From NCBI GenBank assembly GCA_947650365.1, contig OX393554.1:38218093-38282092 (forward strand): a DNA stretch of 64,000 nucleotides, given 5' to 3'. A program made the translations under genes and the position numbers. Below, piece by piece: positions 47,028 through 59,699 of the stretch. Origin of the DNA: Chamaelirium japonicum. Taxonomy: Eukaryota; Streptophyta; Magnoliopsida; Liliales; Melanthiaceae. The notes beneath the pieces were generated by a model, which searched no databases, was not told the DNA's origin, and saw nothing but the letters and a program-made list of their open reading frames with translations. Numbering within the stretch: position 1 is the stretch's first letter; each line of letters starts with the position of its first letter.

Positions 47028-47035
47028 TAAGGTAT

Positions 47036-47430
47036 AGATGGATATTTCTTGAACATCCGCAATTATCATGTGTACCCCTATTATAAAGTATTCCTGTAAA
47101 TTTCTAGAAATTTCAGATGTATATCGTAATTTGAATATTTGAGAGAGTATACACATAGTTTGAAGATTTCCAAGGGTTTATTTGTAAAAGAAAAGCCACT
47201 TTTTGTTTTTCTTGGACCTAAGAGAGTTTGCTTCTAAGCTTATCATGAGATAATATCAGTTGGAAGTACAGAGAATTGAGTTCATTTACTAATATCATTT
47301 AACCCCTGGACTATTTCGGAAAATTTCAGAGTATTAATTTTTAGTCCTCCAAAGCATTAATTAAGAAACAGTAGCCTGACTGCTTCTGAAATTTTCAACC
47401 CTACAGTGGATTAAATGAGATTCCCATCTT
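47036..47430. other. Spacer, no recognised feature
   Basis: AT-rich sequence without recognisable genes or repeats. Confidence 0.3.
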
Positions 47431-47439
47431 TACCCAATA

Positions 47440-48200
<761 letters not shown>

Positions 48201-48650
48201 CACGAATTTGGACTTGGATTACTACATCACAATAGCACATGAGTAACCTTTTGTTGTTGGCTTACCAATAGAACTCACCGTGTGGCTAAGGCTCAAAATC
48301 CAATATGAACCTCTAGCTTGTCGGTAAATAGCCGATATCTATTATATTTTTTTGACCAACTACTGATCCGAGAATAGACCCGACCCAACCCGACCTTAGC
48401 GTGGATCGATTCTGATTCATATCTACACTCAATTCGGGTTGGTTCAGATTTCCATATGGTATAACCGAACCAGTTCGGTTCGGTTTCAGGTTGGCTCATA
48501 CCCGAACCAACCATTCCAGCTAGGCCTGACCAGCAGAGTCTAACCATATAACCAAATATAACGCTTGGGCTAAGAGTTAGGCCGATTCTGTACTGAATCC
48601 GTTCCAGACCAAACCTTAGGATAGATCGAGGACGAATCAGACTCACTAGC
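48201..48650. mobile_element. GGGTCGG-rich hAT-like element, right part
   Basis: From about 48355, cccgacccaacccgacc and gttcggttcggtt words recur, matching the composition of 47440-47631. No clear end was found. The first 150 bases are AT-rich and unassigned. Confidence 0.35.
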
Positions 48651-48658
48651 ATTATAGG

Positions 48659-49134
48659 TATGGGTGGCAATGGGTCGTGTCGGGTCGGGTTCGTGTCATG
48701 TCCAAAACCCCTAGACCCAGACCCGACCCGTTTAACTAATCGTGTCTAGATCCTAAACCCATACCCGACCCGTTTATAAACGGTTAGACCTGATAAGATC
48801 CGTTAGACCCGTTTACCACACGGGTCTATTCAGTTGACCCGATCCGATCCAATCCGACTCGACCCGATAGACCCGCTAGTACTATATAATACAGTATCGG
48901 ATTGCGGGTAGACCCGATCCGACCAGACCCGATCTGACACGACTCGTTGAATTTTAAACGGGTCTTACCGGGTCTACCTTGTCCAGAGCCTAAACCCGGA
49001 CCCAACCCGTTTATTAAACTGGTCTATCGTGTCAACCCGTTTACGACCCGAACCCGTTTAAACCCTGATCCAGACCTGCTAACTTTGTGTCTCGTGTCGG
49101 GTCTACCGTGCCGGGTCAAAAATTGCCAGCCCTA
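48659..49134. mobile_element. Non-autonomous hAT-like element with 8-base TSD
   Basis: The inverted ends are tatgggtggcaa and, reversed, tagggctggcaa. The flanks attatagg (48651-48658) and attagagg (49135-49142) match at 7 of 8 bases. Such TAGGG-type ends with an 8-base duplication are typical of plant hAT elements. The interior is a chain of gacccgaccc and gtttaaacgggtc words without coding sequence. Confidence 0.75.
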
Positions 49135-49269
49135 ATTAGAGGAGGGTGATGTTTAACGACTATTGGTGTTTGTCTAGAAGTCACTAATGATTGGTGGTCA
49201 GAGTCCCTGAGTTTTTAAAAGAATCATGCATTTTATCGGGTTAAAAGGTCGTCATCACCATCATCATCG

Positions 49270-49937
49270 TCATCCAAGTCTTGTCGCAGCAAGTTGGGCT
49301 CGATTATTTGGAAGATTGAGTGGAATTTCTCGCTCGGCTACCACTATGGCCCTCACCCATCAAGTTGGTGCCAAAAACGTGACCATGTCTGTCGGGCATT
49401 TTCCTGTGCCACCACTTCACCCACGTTTATAGTTTGGAAAATTTGTTGTTCTTGTTCCTCCTTTGCACCTGCATTCATCCAAATACTAACATATTTGGTC
49501 ATCTGCAACGGTAGAACCAGGGAGGGGCTGTGGCCCCCAAAGTTGGCAAAATTTCTGAAGGGGGAGGTTTTGAAAATTTTTTAAACGTACCCCCCCCCCC
49601 AAATTATTTATTTTGGAGTTTCTGGGTCAGCCACCGGTCATCCGGTCTCTCTGATTTCAACTGCAAGGGTCCTCTGACGTAAGAATCGGTACAAGATTTT
49701 GAGAGTTAAATTAACAAAAATTCAAGTCGGAACGAGGGTTTGGTTCCCATACCTATGGTCCCTAGGTGTCTTATATAGGGTGATGAACCCATATGTCTTT
49801 AACAATCACCACTGGTCGATGAATAACTTGTCGTTGTCGTCCATTATTCCCCCACATTTTTGTCTTTCTAGGGCATGTGCATTTTTCTTCCATTACTGGA
49901 TAGTTAGGGACTGATCTTCGGGACCTACCATACAAGT
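49270..49937 (+). repeat. Tandem-duplicated flank of Copia-II, copy 1
   Basis: Contains agtcttgtcgca, gagtggaatttctcgctc, gcattttcctgtgccaccac, tccggtctct and accactggtcgatgaataac. The same blocks recur in order at 51300-51687 (left part shortened) and 51974-52614. It leads directly into an LTR each time. Confidence 0.65.
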
Positions 49938-50773
49938 TGTTGGGGTTTTGGCTTACAAAAATTGAACACGGAAGCAGGTTGGCAGTAGGAGTTCATTCGG
50001 GTGCTCGACAGGTTTGCCTGGGCAACTAGGGCACTGACAGAAGGTTGCCTGTGCGGGGATTTCACCCGAGCGAACCCGAGTGCAGGCAGAAGGTCGGCTC
50101 CCAGTGATTTTGCTCGGGCGCCCATTAATTTTGTTCGGGCGAACCCGGGATGAGAGCAACAGTTCTGGTTTGCGGGATTGACCCTCAAACAAGTTACGAA
50201 AGCCCAAACTTATCTTCGTTTACCTAGATGATGACCAAATCAATAACCAACCATATTGAGAGTCCTAAAGCCATATGATTCCTCTATCATAAAAGGGGTA
50301 CATGTGGTAAAGAGAAACCCTAATGCACGATTATGTCGTCTACGATATAAGAAATGATAGCAAGAGGGAGGGCAACAAGGAGATCCGGTGTCTGGTCCTT
50401 GTTGGCCGCCATGAAAGAGAAGAGAAGAAAGCAAGGAAAAGAGAAAGAGAAGAGAAGAAGAAGGAAGAAAGAAGAGGAATGAAGAAGAAGGAAGACGAGA
50501 AGAGATATGAGAGATCCTTTTCCAGATCTCGCTTCGGCCATTCTCTAGTTCTCCTGCGAGTTCCTCAACGTGTCAATCTCGGCTTCTATTTCGGCTGGTG
50601 CTTTTATCTCTTGGTGATCCTCCGATGTATCTCTGTATTTCCTGGGTGGGTTAATATCTACTCTGTGGTTGTGCGGTGTTCTAAGAGGAACAATAAGTTA
50701 TGTTTGCAGGGTCCAACAAATGGTGACTATTGCATGGTGTAATCTCTTGATAATGATAATCCATATCATTGAT

Positions 50774-50867
<94 letters not shown>

Positions 50868-50976
50868 ATGTTGTTCGTACTAGTATGTGGGTTTATCGAA
50901 TTCTCTGTGCCTGTTGGGCGTGATCTTTGCTGGGGTTCAATTCTCGAGTCACCGAGCGACCTTGATGGTTTTCTCA
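49938..50976 (+). mobile_element. Copia-II LTR, copy 1
   Basis: Starts tgttggggttttggctta, ends tctca, and is followed by ttggtatcagagcc (50981-50994), a perfect Copia primer-binding site. It contains a (TA)n run at 50778-50866. A copy lies at 52615-53455 and a truncated one at 51688-51973. Confidence 0.75.
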
Positions 50977-51299
50977 ATAATTGGTATCAGAGCCTTGGCT
51001 TCGGTGTGCGGTCTTTGAGGAGGTTGGAGCACAAGTTGAGAATCGAGAAATTCAATGATACGAACTTCGATTTTGGAAGAAGCAGATAGAAAATTATCTA
51101 AATCAAAAGGATATTTGTTTACCTCTAGGTAAAAAGTCGGACAAGCCGAAAGATATGTCCAAGAAGGATTAGTAAATACTCAACAGGAAAGCACTGGGTC
51201 AAATAAGTCTTTCTATGACCTTAATGATTGCCTTCAATATCTCTAAGGAGAAGACTATGATAGGCTTGATGGAAGCACTATCTAGGATGTATCCAAATA
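50977..51299 (+). pseudogene. Copia-II primer-binding site and gag start, copy 1
   Basis: After the primer-binding site a frame reads KLRIEKFNDTNFDFG, a Copia gag start. It is truncated by about 51299, where the second copy of the flanking repeat begins (gttggcgccgaaaacgtgac). Confidence 0.65.
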
Positions 51300-51973
51300 A
51301 GTTGGCGCCGAAAACGTGACCATAATCGTCCACCCCCCCCCCCTCCTAAAAAAAAAAGAGAAGTTTCTGGGTCCGCCATTGGTAATCCGGTCTCTGATGT
51401 CAACTGCAAGTGTCCTCAACATAAGAATCAGTATAAGATTTTGAGAGGTAAACTAATAGAAATTCAAGTTGGAACGAGAGTTTGGTCCCCCATACCTATG
51501 GCCCCTAGGTGTTTTATATAGGGTGATGGACCCATATGTACATCTTTAACAGTCACCACCAGTCGATGAATAACTTGTCATGGTCGTCCATTATTTCCCT
51601 ATATTTTTGTATCTCTAGAGCAATGTGCATATTGTTTTTCCATTACTGGACAGCTTGGGTTTGATCTTCGAGACCTACCACGCGAGTTGTTGGGGTTTTG
51701 GCTTACAAAAATCGAACACGGAAGCAGGCTGGCAGTAAGAGTTCGTCTGGGCATGCGACAGGTTTGCTCGGGCAACCAGGGCACTGACAAAAGGTTGCCT
51801 GTGTGGGAATTTCGCCTGGATGAACCCGAGTGCAGGTAGAAGGTCAGCTCCACGTTATTTCACCCGGATGCCCAATAATTTTGCTTGGCGAACCCGAGAC
51901 TAGGACAACAGCTTCAGTTTACGAGATTGACTCCTGAACGAGTTAGGAAAGCCCAAACTTAAATTCCTTTACC
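51300..51973 (+). repeat. Copia-II flank plus truncated LTR, copy 2
   Basis: A shortened flank repeat (51300-51687) is followed by the first 286 bases of the LTR, starting tgttggggttttggctta at 51688. It breaks at 51973 straight into copy 3 of the flank, so primer-binding site and gag are missing here. Confidence 0.6.
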
Positions 51974-52614
51974 AAGTCTTGTCGCATCAATTAAGTTGGG
52001 TTCGATTATATGGAAGGTTGAGTGGAATTTCTCGCTCAACTACAAATATGGCCTTCACCTGCTAAGTTGATGCCGAAAACGTGACTATGACTGTCGGGCA
52101 TTTTCCTGTGCCACCACTTCACCTACGTTTATAGTTGTTGTTCTCGTTTCTCCTTCACACCTGCATGCATTCAAATACTAACATATGTAGTCATCCGCAG
52201 GGGCGAAACCGGGGGGAGGGGGCGGCAGAGGGGGGCCGTGCCCACCCCCCCCCCCCAAGTTGGCAAAATTCCTGAAGGGCTTCTTTGTGGTTTTGAAAAT
52301 TAAAAAAAGAACATTACACATCCGGTCTCTGTTGTCAAGAGCAAGGGCCCTTCGACATAAGAATCGGTACAAGATTTTGGAGTTAAATTAGCAGAAATTC
52401 AAATCGGAGCGAGGGTTTGGTCCCCATACTTATGTCCCCTAGGTGTCTTATATAGGGTTATGGACCCATATGTCTATAACAATCACCACCAGTCAATGAA
52501 TAACTTGTTGTTGTTGTCTATTATTTCCCCACATTTTCATCTTTCTAGGGCATGTATATTGTTCTTGCATTACTGGACAGGTAGGGTCCATTCTTCGGGA
52601 CCTACCACGTGAGT
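51974..52614 (+). repeat. Tandem-duplicated flank of Copia-II, copy 3
   Basis: Matches 49270-49937 along its length, including agtcttgtcgca, gcattttcctgtgccaccac, gttggcaaaatt and the accaccagtcaatgaataac block. Confidence 0.6.
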
Positions 52615-53010
52615 TATTGGGGCTTTGGCTTATAAAATTGAACACGGAAGCAGGCTGGTAGCAGGAGTTTGTCCGAACGCCTGATAGACCAGTTTTCCTG
52701 GGCGACCAGGGTACTGACAGAAGGTTGACCGTGCATAGGCAGAAGTTCGGCACCCAATGATTTCGCCCGGACGCCTGGTAATTTCACTTAGGTGAACATG
52801 GGACTGGGGCAATAATTCTGGTTTGAGGGATTGACTCTTGAACGAGTTAGGAAAGACCAAACTTATCTTACTTGGATGAAGACCAAATCAATAGCCAGCC
52901 ATATTGAGACTCCTAAATCCATACAAATCCTCTATCATAAAAGGGGGACATGTGGCAAAGAAAATCCTAACGCACGATGAGATCGTCTTCGAGAGAAGAA
53001 ATGATAGTGA

Positions 53011-53043
<33 letters not shown>

Positions 53044-53455
53044 TCAAGGAGACTGGTCTAGGGTTCTTGTTGACCACTCTATCTCCATATCTTGCTTCGA
53101 TCATTCTGTGGTTCATCTACGGGTTCCTCGGTCGGCTTCTACTTCAGTGGGTGTTTTCATCTCTTGGTGATCCTCTAGTATTTCTCTGTATCTCCTGGGT
53201 GGATTAATCTCTACTATGTAGTTATGCGGTGTTCTAAGAGGAGCAAGAAGATAAGTTTGCAGGGTTCAACAAACGATGACTACTGTATGGTGTAATATCT
53301 TGATAATGATAATCCATATCCTTGATTATTGGTGAAGTATATCCATGTTGTTCATACTATTGTGTAGGTGTATCAAATTCTCTACGTCTGTTGTTGGGCG
53401 TGATCTTCGCATGGCTCCAATCCTCGACCCGCCAAGCGACCTTATGATTTTTGTA
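52615..53455 (+). mobile_element. Copia-II LTR, copy 3
   Basis: Starts tattggggctttggctta (TG lost) and ends before ataattggtatcatgg, a mutated primer-binding site. It contains a run of about 29 G at 53013-53041 where copy 1 has a GA-rich stretch, and it lacks the (TA)n tract of copy 1. Confidence 0.65.
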
Positions 53456-53499
53456 ATAATTGGTATCATGGCCTTGGGTTCAATGTGCGGTCTTTGAGG

Positions 53500-54475
53500 A
53501 GGTTGGAGCAATGACAGAAGAAAAGTTGAGAATCAAGAACTTCAATGATACAAATTTCATATTATGAAAGATGCAGATAGAAGATTAATTGTCTATACAT
53601 TTCTCTATGACCGAGAAGGATTAAGAAATACTCGACAGGAAAGCATTAGGTCTGATACGTCTCTCAATGACCTCAACGGTGACCTCAATATCTCCAAGAA
53701 GAAGACTATGACAGGCTTGATGGAAGCACTATCTTGGATGTACGAGAAACCTTTCACCTCTAATAATATTTTCCTCATGAAGACATTGTTCAAAATAAAG
53801 ATGATCGATGGTGGAAACATAGCATAGCATGTCAACAACTTCAATAGTGTTATGAGCTAACGATAAACTATCATAACAAACTTCGATGATGAGATCGGGG
53901 CTCTACTAATCTTGTCGGGACTACTTGACAATTGGGATTGCCTCGTGATGGCTATTAGAAATTCTTCCGGTTCATGGAAGATGAAGTTTAGAGATAATAT
54001 GGGAACTCAACTGAGTGAAGAAGCACGTAGGAAGAGTTCATATTCTTCTACGGAGATTTTCATTCATGCGATGGTGGAGCGGAGTGCGAAGAGCATGACA
54101 AATGTTACTTGTTGGAAGTGTGAGAAGTTCGGACACTTAAAAAGTAAGTGCAGATAAAAATATAGAGCAAGTTTCGAAAAGGGCTCGAGGTCGGCCAACA
54201 GCATTGGAGATGCCAAGTCTGAAAGAAACACTAATCAAATATCGGTGGTGTATTCTGACGATGGGGAAGTCTTGGCTTCTTGATAGCAGGGCCACACATC
54301 ATGTTTGCTCATACATGACATGGTTCAACTGCTTTGCAGGGTATGAGGGTAGCAGTATGACGATCGGTGATAGCCCTAGGATACAAACCTAACATATCTG
54401 ATGGTTTTGTTCAGACACTTATGGACATTCGTCACAAAGTTCCCCATGTCCCACTATTCTATCTATCTTGCGCAA
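53500..54475 (+). pseudogene. Copia-II gag and protease relic
   Basis: Plus-strand frames give the gag start (KLRIKNFNDTNF), SLNDLNGDLNISKKKTM, MKTLFKIKMIDGGNIA, ILSGLLDNWDCLVMAIRNSS and a complete zinc knuckle CWKCEKFGHLKSKC (C-x2-C-x4-H-x4-C, 54111-54152). A protease segment follows in another frame, SWLLDSRATHHVCSYMTWF, in which the catalytic DSG is changed to DSR, and then LMDIRHKVPHVPLFYLS. Frame changes and stops show that it is inactive. It is cut off after the protease; integrase and RT are absent. Confidence 0.8.
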
Positions 54476-54800
54476 GTGAATGAATTGCAAAAAAGATATC
54501 ATAAAATCAAAACTCTTCAATCATGGAAACCTAAACATTTTGTCAGATAAATATCGCATCTCCAAAATATTTCTTCGAGAAGGAAACCTAGAGAGACCTT
54601 CATCTCTTACAGATTCCATGATAAAGATCCCTTCATCTCCTACAGATTCGGCTCAGGTTTGGAGAACAGGAAGCCCAAAAAAGGGGCTCCAAATAAATAT
54701 GTGGAGAGCAGCTTTTGAGCTCCCAAGATCCGAATGCATTTATGTTTCTAAACATGCTTTTTTGCTCTCACCCTTTTATGGGATCCTATTATGAGGCTGT
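54476..54800. other. Spacer with a short tandem duplication
   Basis: catctcttacagattc and catctcctacagattc occur about 30 bases apart near 54600 and 54631. No gene or element is recognised. Confidence 0.3.
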
Positions 54801-55850
54801 GTTTTTTTTTTTTTTGGGTTTTTAACTTTGCCCCCCAAATTTAGCCTTGAATTAGACTTTACCCCCCATGTTTTCATTAATTAGACTTTACCCCCCAAAA
54901 CTAACTGTTCCGTTAGCTCACCATCTAAGGGGAAGGGTGAGCTGACGGAAAAAAAAAATGTTTTGTGGGATGAGCTGACGGAACAGTTAGGTTTGGGGGG
55001 TAAAGTCTAATTAATGAAAACATGGGGGGTAAAGTCTAATTCAAGGCTAAATTTGGGGGGCAAAGTCAAAATAACCCTTTTTTTTTTTTTTGGTACATCA
55101 AACATGGCCATTACATAATGGCCTGTAGGTCAGCACGATCTAGACTAACTAGAATAGCAGGAAAGTTAGCGTCCCACCAACAATCCTGATCAGATCTTAG
55201 AGCTTCCTGGGCAAGCCAGTGTGCAGCACAGTTGGCAGCTCTAGACACCCATTGCACCTGAACCTCAACCAACAGCTGTCAGTCCCGCAGACATGACAAA
55301 ATTAAAGCGGTGAGCTCGACCGTACCTCCTCTATTCAAGACTAGAGCATCACGTGCGCACGTAACATCCGTAAAGATAACCACCCTGCTGACTCCCTCGT
55401 CGCACGAGCTCCGAAAAAGCCCCTTGTAAGGCCCAAAGCTCCGCTTGAAGGGGAGATCGATGTCACACGACAACGGACAGCAGAGGCCGCTTGAATATGA
55501 TCAGAGGAGAAAACCAGAAGCCAAGCGCCACTCCCTAGCTGCGTCTGGGAGCGAAAGGCGCCATCAGTCCGAACATAGAAGTCCGTCCTCCCTCGCCACC
55601 CATTAGCCACCATGGAACGTGAAGAACGACGGATAAACTGAGACAAGTTGTCCACACCCCGACTCACCAAGGTTGGAAAAGGCCTCGGAGGGTTGCCAAA
55701 TAATTTATCACATCTCGCTTTCCAAAGAACCCACATAGCAACTGCGATGAGTTTGCCCGACAAAGGAAACGGATTCATCCGGTCTTCTTGAGTACCCAGG
55801 TGGAGCAACTTCCACACAACCGAGGATGAGGGAGGGAGCATGCCTCATGT
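54801..55850 (-). pseudogene. 5'-truncated LINE, RNase H end, with A tail
   Basis: Minus-strand frames give LSGKLIAVAMWVLWKARCDK, TDFYVRTDGAFRSQTQLGSG, AWLLVFSSDHIQAAS, then in another frame GLFRSSCDEGVSRVVIFTD and VQWVSRAANCAAHWLAQEAL. This is the C-terminal RNase H domain of plant L1-type LINEs (DGSxxxxxxxxGxGxxxR, then D and W-V-x-R-x-x-N). A T run on the plus strand (54802-54815 and 55078-55092) is its A tail, split by the MITE at 54816-55077. RT and endonuclease are absent. Confidence 0.8.
54816..55077. mobile_element. MITE with about 110-base inverted repeats
   Basis: The left arm starts gggtttttaactttgccccc and the right arm, reversed, starts gggttattttgactttgccc. The two continue to pair through tagccttgaattagacttta, ccccccatgttttcattaat and ctaactgttccgt. 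The loop is about 20-30 bases. Both flanks are T runs, so the target duplication would be T only. The size and long ends suggest a Mutator-type MITE. No coding capacity. Confidence 0.85.
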
Positions 55851-55972
55851 ATTGGGTCTGCAAAAGCTTAACCAAAGGGCTCTTGGCCCAGTGGTACTTC
55901 CTTGTTCCCATGTTTAAATGTTCCCGTTTCGACTCTAGGTATGGACACAGTGGAGCAAACAATCCCTGGAGG

Positions 55973-56612
55973 TAGGGCTGCAACTCGGGCGGCCGGGTTG
56001 GGTCGGGTTGGTGGTCAACCCAAGTACTAAAACCACTAACCCTAACCCAACATCCAACCCGAGATGCCTAGCCCAAGCCCAACCCATGCAAAAAATTCTA
56101 TGCTTGGGTTGGGCTCGGGTTAGCTCAAGTTGGTTGGACGGGTCGGATTGTGCAGGTTCAGGTATACTTATTATTTAAATTTTATCCTTTGAAAACAAAA
56201 TCTAAAAGAAAAATATACATGCTAACACTACCATACAATTTTTTTTACATTTCTATTCATGCAATTTACTAGATTATTAGATAATGTCTTTATTTTATAA
56301 GCAAGAAGCACATAATTAATATGGGACTGGGTGAAACAGATGACTATGACAACGACCCCTCAACATATGAGTACTCGAGATGGTTGTGATTGATCCTTAT
56401 ATATAACAGACTTGTAGATATACATGAGTACTCCGGTTTGGGTTGGGTCGGGTTGCTCGACCCCTCAACCCGAGCCCGATCCAAATTCAACTCGGGTTCT
56501 ACTTTTTCAACCCTAACCTAACACAATCTTCAAATACATCAACCCAAACCCACCCAAAATTCAGGTTGGGCTCGGGTTGGGTCGGGTCCAACCCACCCAA
56601 GTTGCAGCCCTA
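55973..56612. mobile_element. Non-autonomous hAT-like element with imperfect TSD
   Basis: The inverted ends are tagggctgcaact and, reversed, tagggctgcaactt. The flanks cctggagg (55965-55972) and cctcaagg (56613-56620) match at 6 of 8 bases. Both subterminal regions are gggttgggtcggg-rich and pair with each other, with an AT-rich centre. Confidence 0.7.
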
Positions 56613-56620
56613 CCTCAAGG

Positions 56621-58195
56621 CCGTTATGCGATGCAACTTGGTATGTACTAGTGATGTATACCAAACAATTGTGATATGTATAACTGTCATGCCTGATTAA
56701 TTTAGATGAATGATTGCTGAAATTTAAAACAAAAGTGTTGTTTCAACTTTATTTTATTTAATTTCAGCAATAACATTATAACAATTGATCACACAAACAA
56801 GTTTCTAAACACGGATACAAAAATGAAAACATAATTATAATAAAAAAATTATATTAAATAGGTTTAATCATAGCAATGAAATAAAATTAAAACATACGAC
56901 TAACTTCCAATAGTTTGTAGAAAATAAAGGATCTAGCAAGACAAACAAAAGATCAGATTAAATGATCCAATAAAAAAGGCTGCAATAAAGAGAATAATGG
57001 CTGTTGTGATAAGACATCTGATCGTCTCGTACCTTGGTCAATGTCTATGGTGCTGAAATCCTCACCAAATAGTAGCTGGGATGAAGTAGATGATGGGGGT
57101 AGAAGTTTGGTGTGGAAGATTGAGATAATGAGAAAGATGAGATCAACGAGGGTCGACTCAAGTGCAAAAATTTACACTTGAATGTGATAAGTGTGGAGAA
57201 ATTATGGTGGAGATAGAAGGTGATCAAGAAGAATCAAGTAGAATCCGGATGATCAATGGAGGGGCTGGTTAACAAAGAGAATCATCTCTTTGTAGGGTTT
57301 CTTTGTCAACAATCTGATCTCCTTCACATCAAATTTGTAATTTCTTTTTATAGGAATAAGGCTTTCAAAATGAGATGTGAGGGTCATCGGATCGAAGAGA
57401 AGACGGCACGAGATGGGGCCTCAAATAGACAAGGGCAAAAAGGGAAAAAAAGAGAAAGAAAGAAGTGAACAGGGGAGAGTGAGGATGCATGCGGCTTCCA
57501 TTCGGTCATAATCTGTCCGTACGGCCTTATGGCAGGGGTGTACGATCACCTCATCCATTGGTTTGCCTATGTGATCCTAATGTTATTAATAAAAATACTT
57601 CGTTACGTCTTAATGAACCAGACTAATCCAAATCATTAAATCGGGCGTGACATCCCCACATCTAGGCTAGCCAAAAATATAAAGGTTCGTAACTTTTGAT
57701 CCATTCATCCGATCGTCGTAAAATTAGATCCTAGTAAAAACTAAATAAAAATACAATATTTATGACAAATAAAAATCCACAATCCGCTGCCTTTATTTTC
57801 GTGCATAGCAGCAAGAAGTTTTCAACTATATGATGCTGACGCGCGGTAGCTGTCTGCATCACTGTGACTTGTTTGTGCATGTGAATCCCGGACGTTGATG
57901 TTACGTCCATAGGGTTACGGAATTGAATAAAATCAGTAACTATGCTGCCTCCTCCCGTTTCGATCTTCGGTTCTCTCTGAGCCAGCCATTGCTCTAGTGC
58001 CCTATCCTCTGACCGCCGACCCAATCGGACACCCCGCCAAATTTTACTGCCCCCGTTATTCCCTTTTATTGGTCCACGTGTGGCACCCCGATTGGGCCGG
58101 ATAGCAAAAATGCTCTCGGGACATGTTGGCCCTGACCAGGAAAAAAGGTCCATGCACGGGGGCCCGCGCCATGTCTCGGCCGGCCCTGACTATTT
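56621..58195. other. Intergenic DNA, possible gypsy LTR remnant
   Basis: On the minus strand, gatgtcacgcccgattta at about 57657-57640 resembles the start of gypsy LTRs (TGTCACGCCC), and gtacgagacgatcagatg near 57030 could be their other end. No primer-binding site or partner was found. No gene is recognised. Confidence 0.3.
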
Positions 58196-58201
58196 GGCAA
58201 T

Positions 58202-58382
58202 CAATACCAGTGTTAATGAGTCCAGATCTTCTCTAGTCGGTCGGTGGGCCCGGTGCTCATCACAGCCGCACAATGACTAGCGACCCAAAAATGAATGGCA
58301 CTCCAGCGACCGCGTAATCGCACCGGGCCCACCGATCGGGCCCGACCGACCGGCGGAGATCTGAACTCCACTGTTATGGGCT
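58202..58382. mobile_element. TIR element, copy 1 (unit 1)
   Basis: The inverted ends are gtccagatcttctctagtc and, reversed, gttcagatctccgccggtcg, each followed by a cggtgggcccg block. The equivalent in unit 2 is at 62734-62933. Confidence 0.5.
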
Positions 58383-58535
58383 GGGAATGGATGCTGAAGA
58401 CAAAAAAGAAACAGCTCCAGCACAGCCGTATGTGTCCCTCCTCGCGCATCACGTTGATGGTGTAATTGTGCCTCCTGTTCCCTATGCCCATCATAGTCTA
58501 TCATCCCGTTTTACTATTCCCATCGCCATTCGGAA

Positions 58536-58686
58536 GTTTTTTTTATTAGCAACCCACAGCGTCTTATCTGTGGGAGGGTTAGGCAGCCCCGTACCGGTTA
58601 TTAATTCCATGTTAACCCAAAATTGATCCCAGGTCTCGAGTACCAACCCATCGAGACTTTACCAGCTCACCTAGGTGGCACTTAAT
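58536..58686 (-). mobile_element. tRNA-derived SINE, copy 2
   Basis: Head taggtgagctggtaaagtct and ggtactcgagacc, body taataaccggtacggggc and taaccctcccacag, and an A tail on the minus strand (T run 58537-58544). Confidence 0.7.
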
Positions 58687-58732
58687 CATGCACCGCTTGT
58701 CAGCTTTTGTTCGTTTCTTGCGGTGGTGCGTC

Positions 58733-59209
58733 TAGGGCTGTTAATGGCCCGGGTTCGGGTCGGGCCACTTCATGCCTAGGCTCGGCCCTAACTTAGGAGT
58801 GAGTGCCCATAGCCTGGCCCATATAAAAGTTTTCGGGCTTGACGTAAACTAGACCCAAAATATTTTTATGAAGCCCAACACCTAAACCTGGTCCAAATTA
58901 AGCTCGCATTTCTAGCACGGTATATACCTAGTTTTCTTTTTCTTTTCATAACACAATAAAAGCAGAAAATAGCATTAAAACGATATATGTGAAATAATGC
59001 TCGCAAGTCCATATTTATAACAAGGACGCTCCTAAAATTATGTGATCATTGTATATATAAAAATAAAATAAAATGTTTCAGGCTTCGGGTCGGGCTTCAA
59101 GTCGGGTTATTGGTTGTGCCCAAAGCCCAAGCTAACTCTGTCCAAACTAGACCTAAATCTGGCCCGATCCAATGGGCCTGGAGCTAGCCCAAGCCCATTA
59201 ACACCCCTA
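58733..59209. mobile_element. Non-autonomous hAT-like insertion with TSD and empty site
   Basis: 477 bases with ends tagggctgttaatgg and, reversed, taggggtgttaatgg. The flanks ggtgcgtc (58725-58732) and ggtacgtc (59210-59217) match at 7 of 8 bases. The paralogous site in unit 2 carries a single gttgcgtc (63364-63371) and no element. The interior is GGGTCGGG-rich without coding sequence. Confidence 0.85.
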
Positions 59210-59214
59210 GGTAC

Positions 59215-59642
<428 letters not shown>

Positions 59643-59699
59643 CAGAACAACGTTTGGAGCCGGTCTACCCATTTGTACCATAGAATCTAGTATCAGCTT

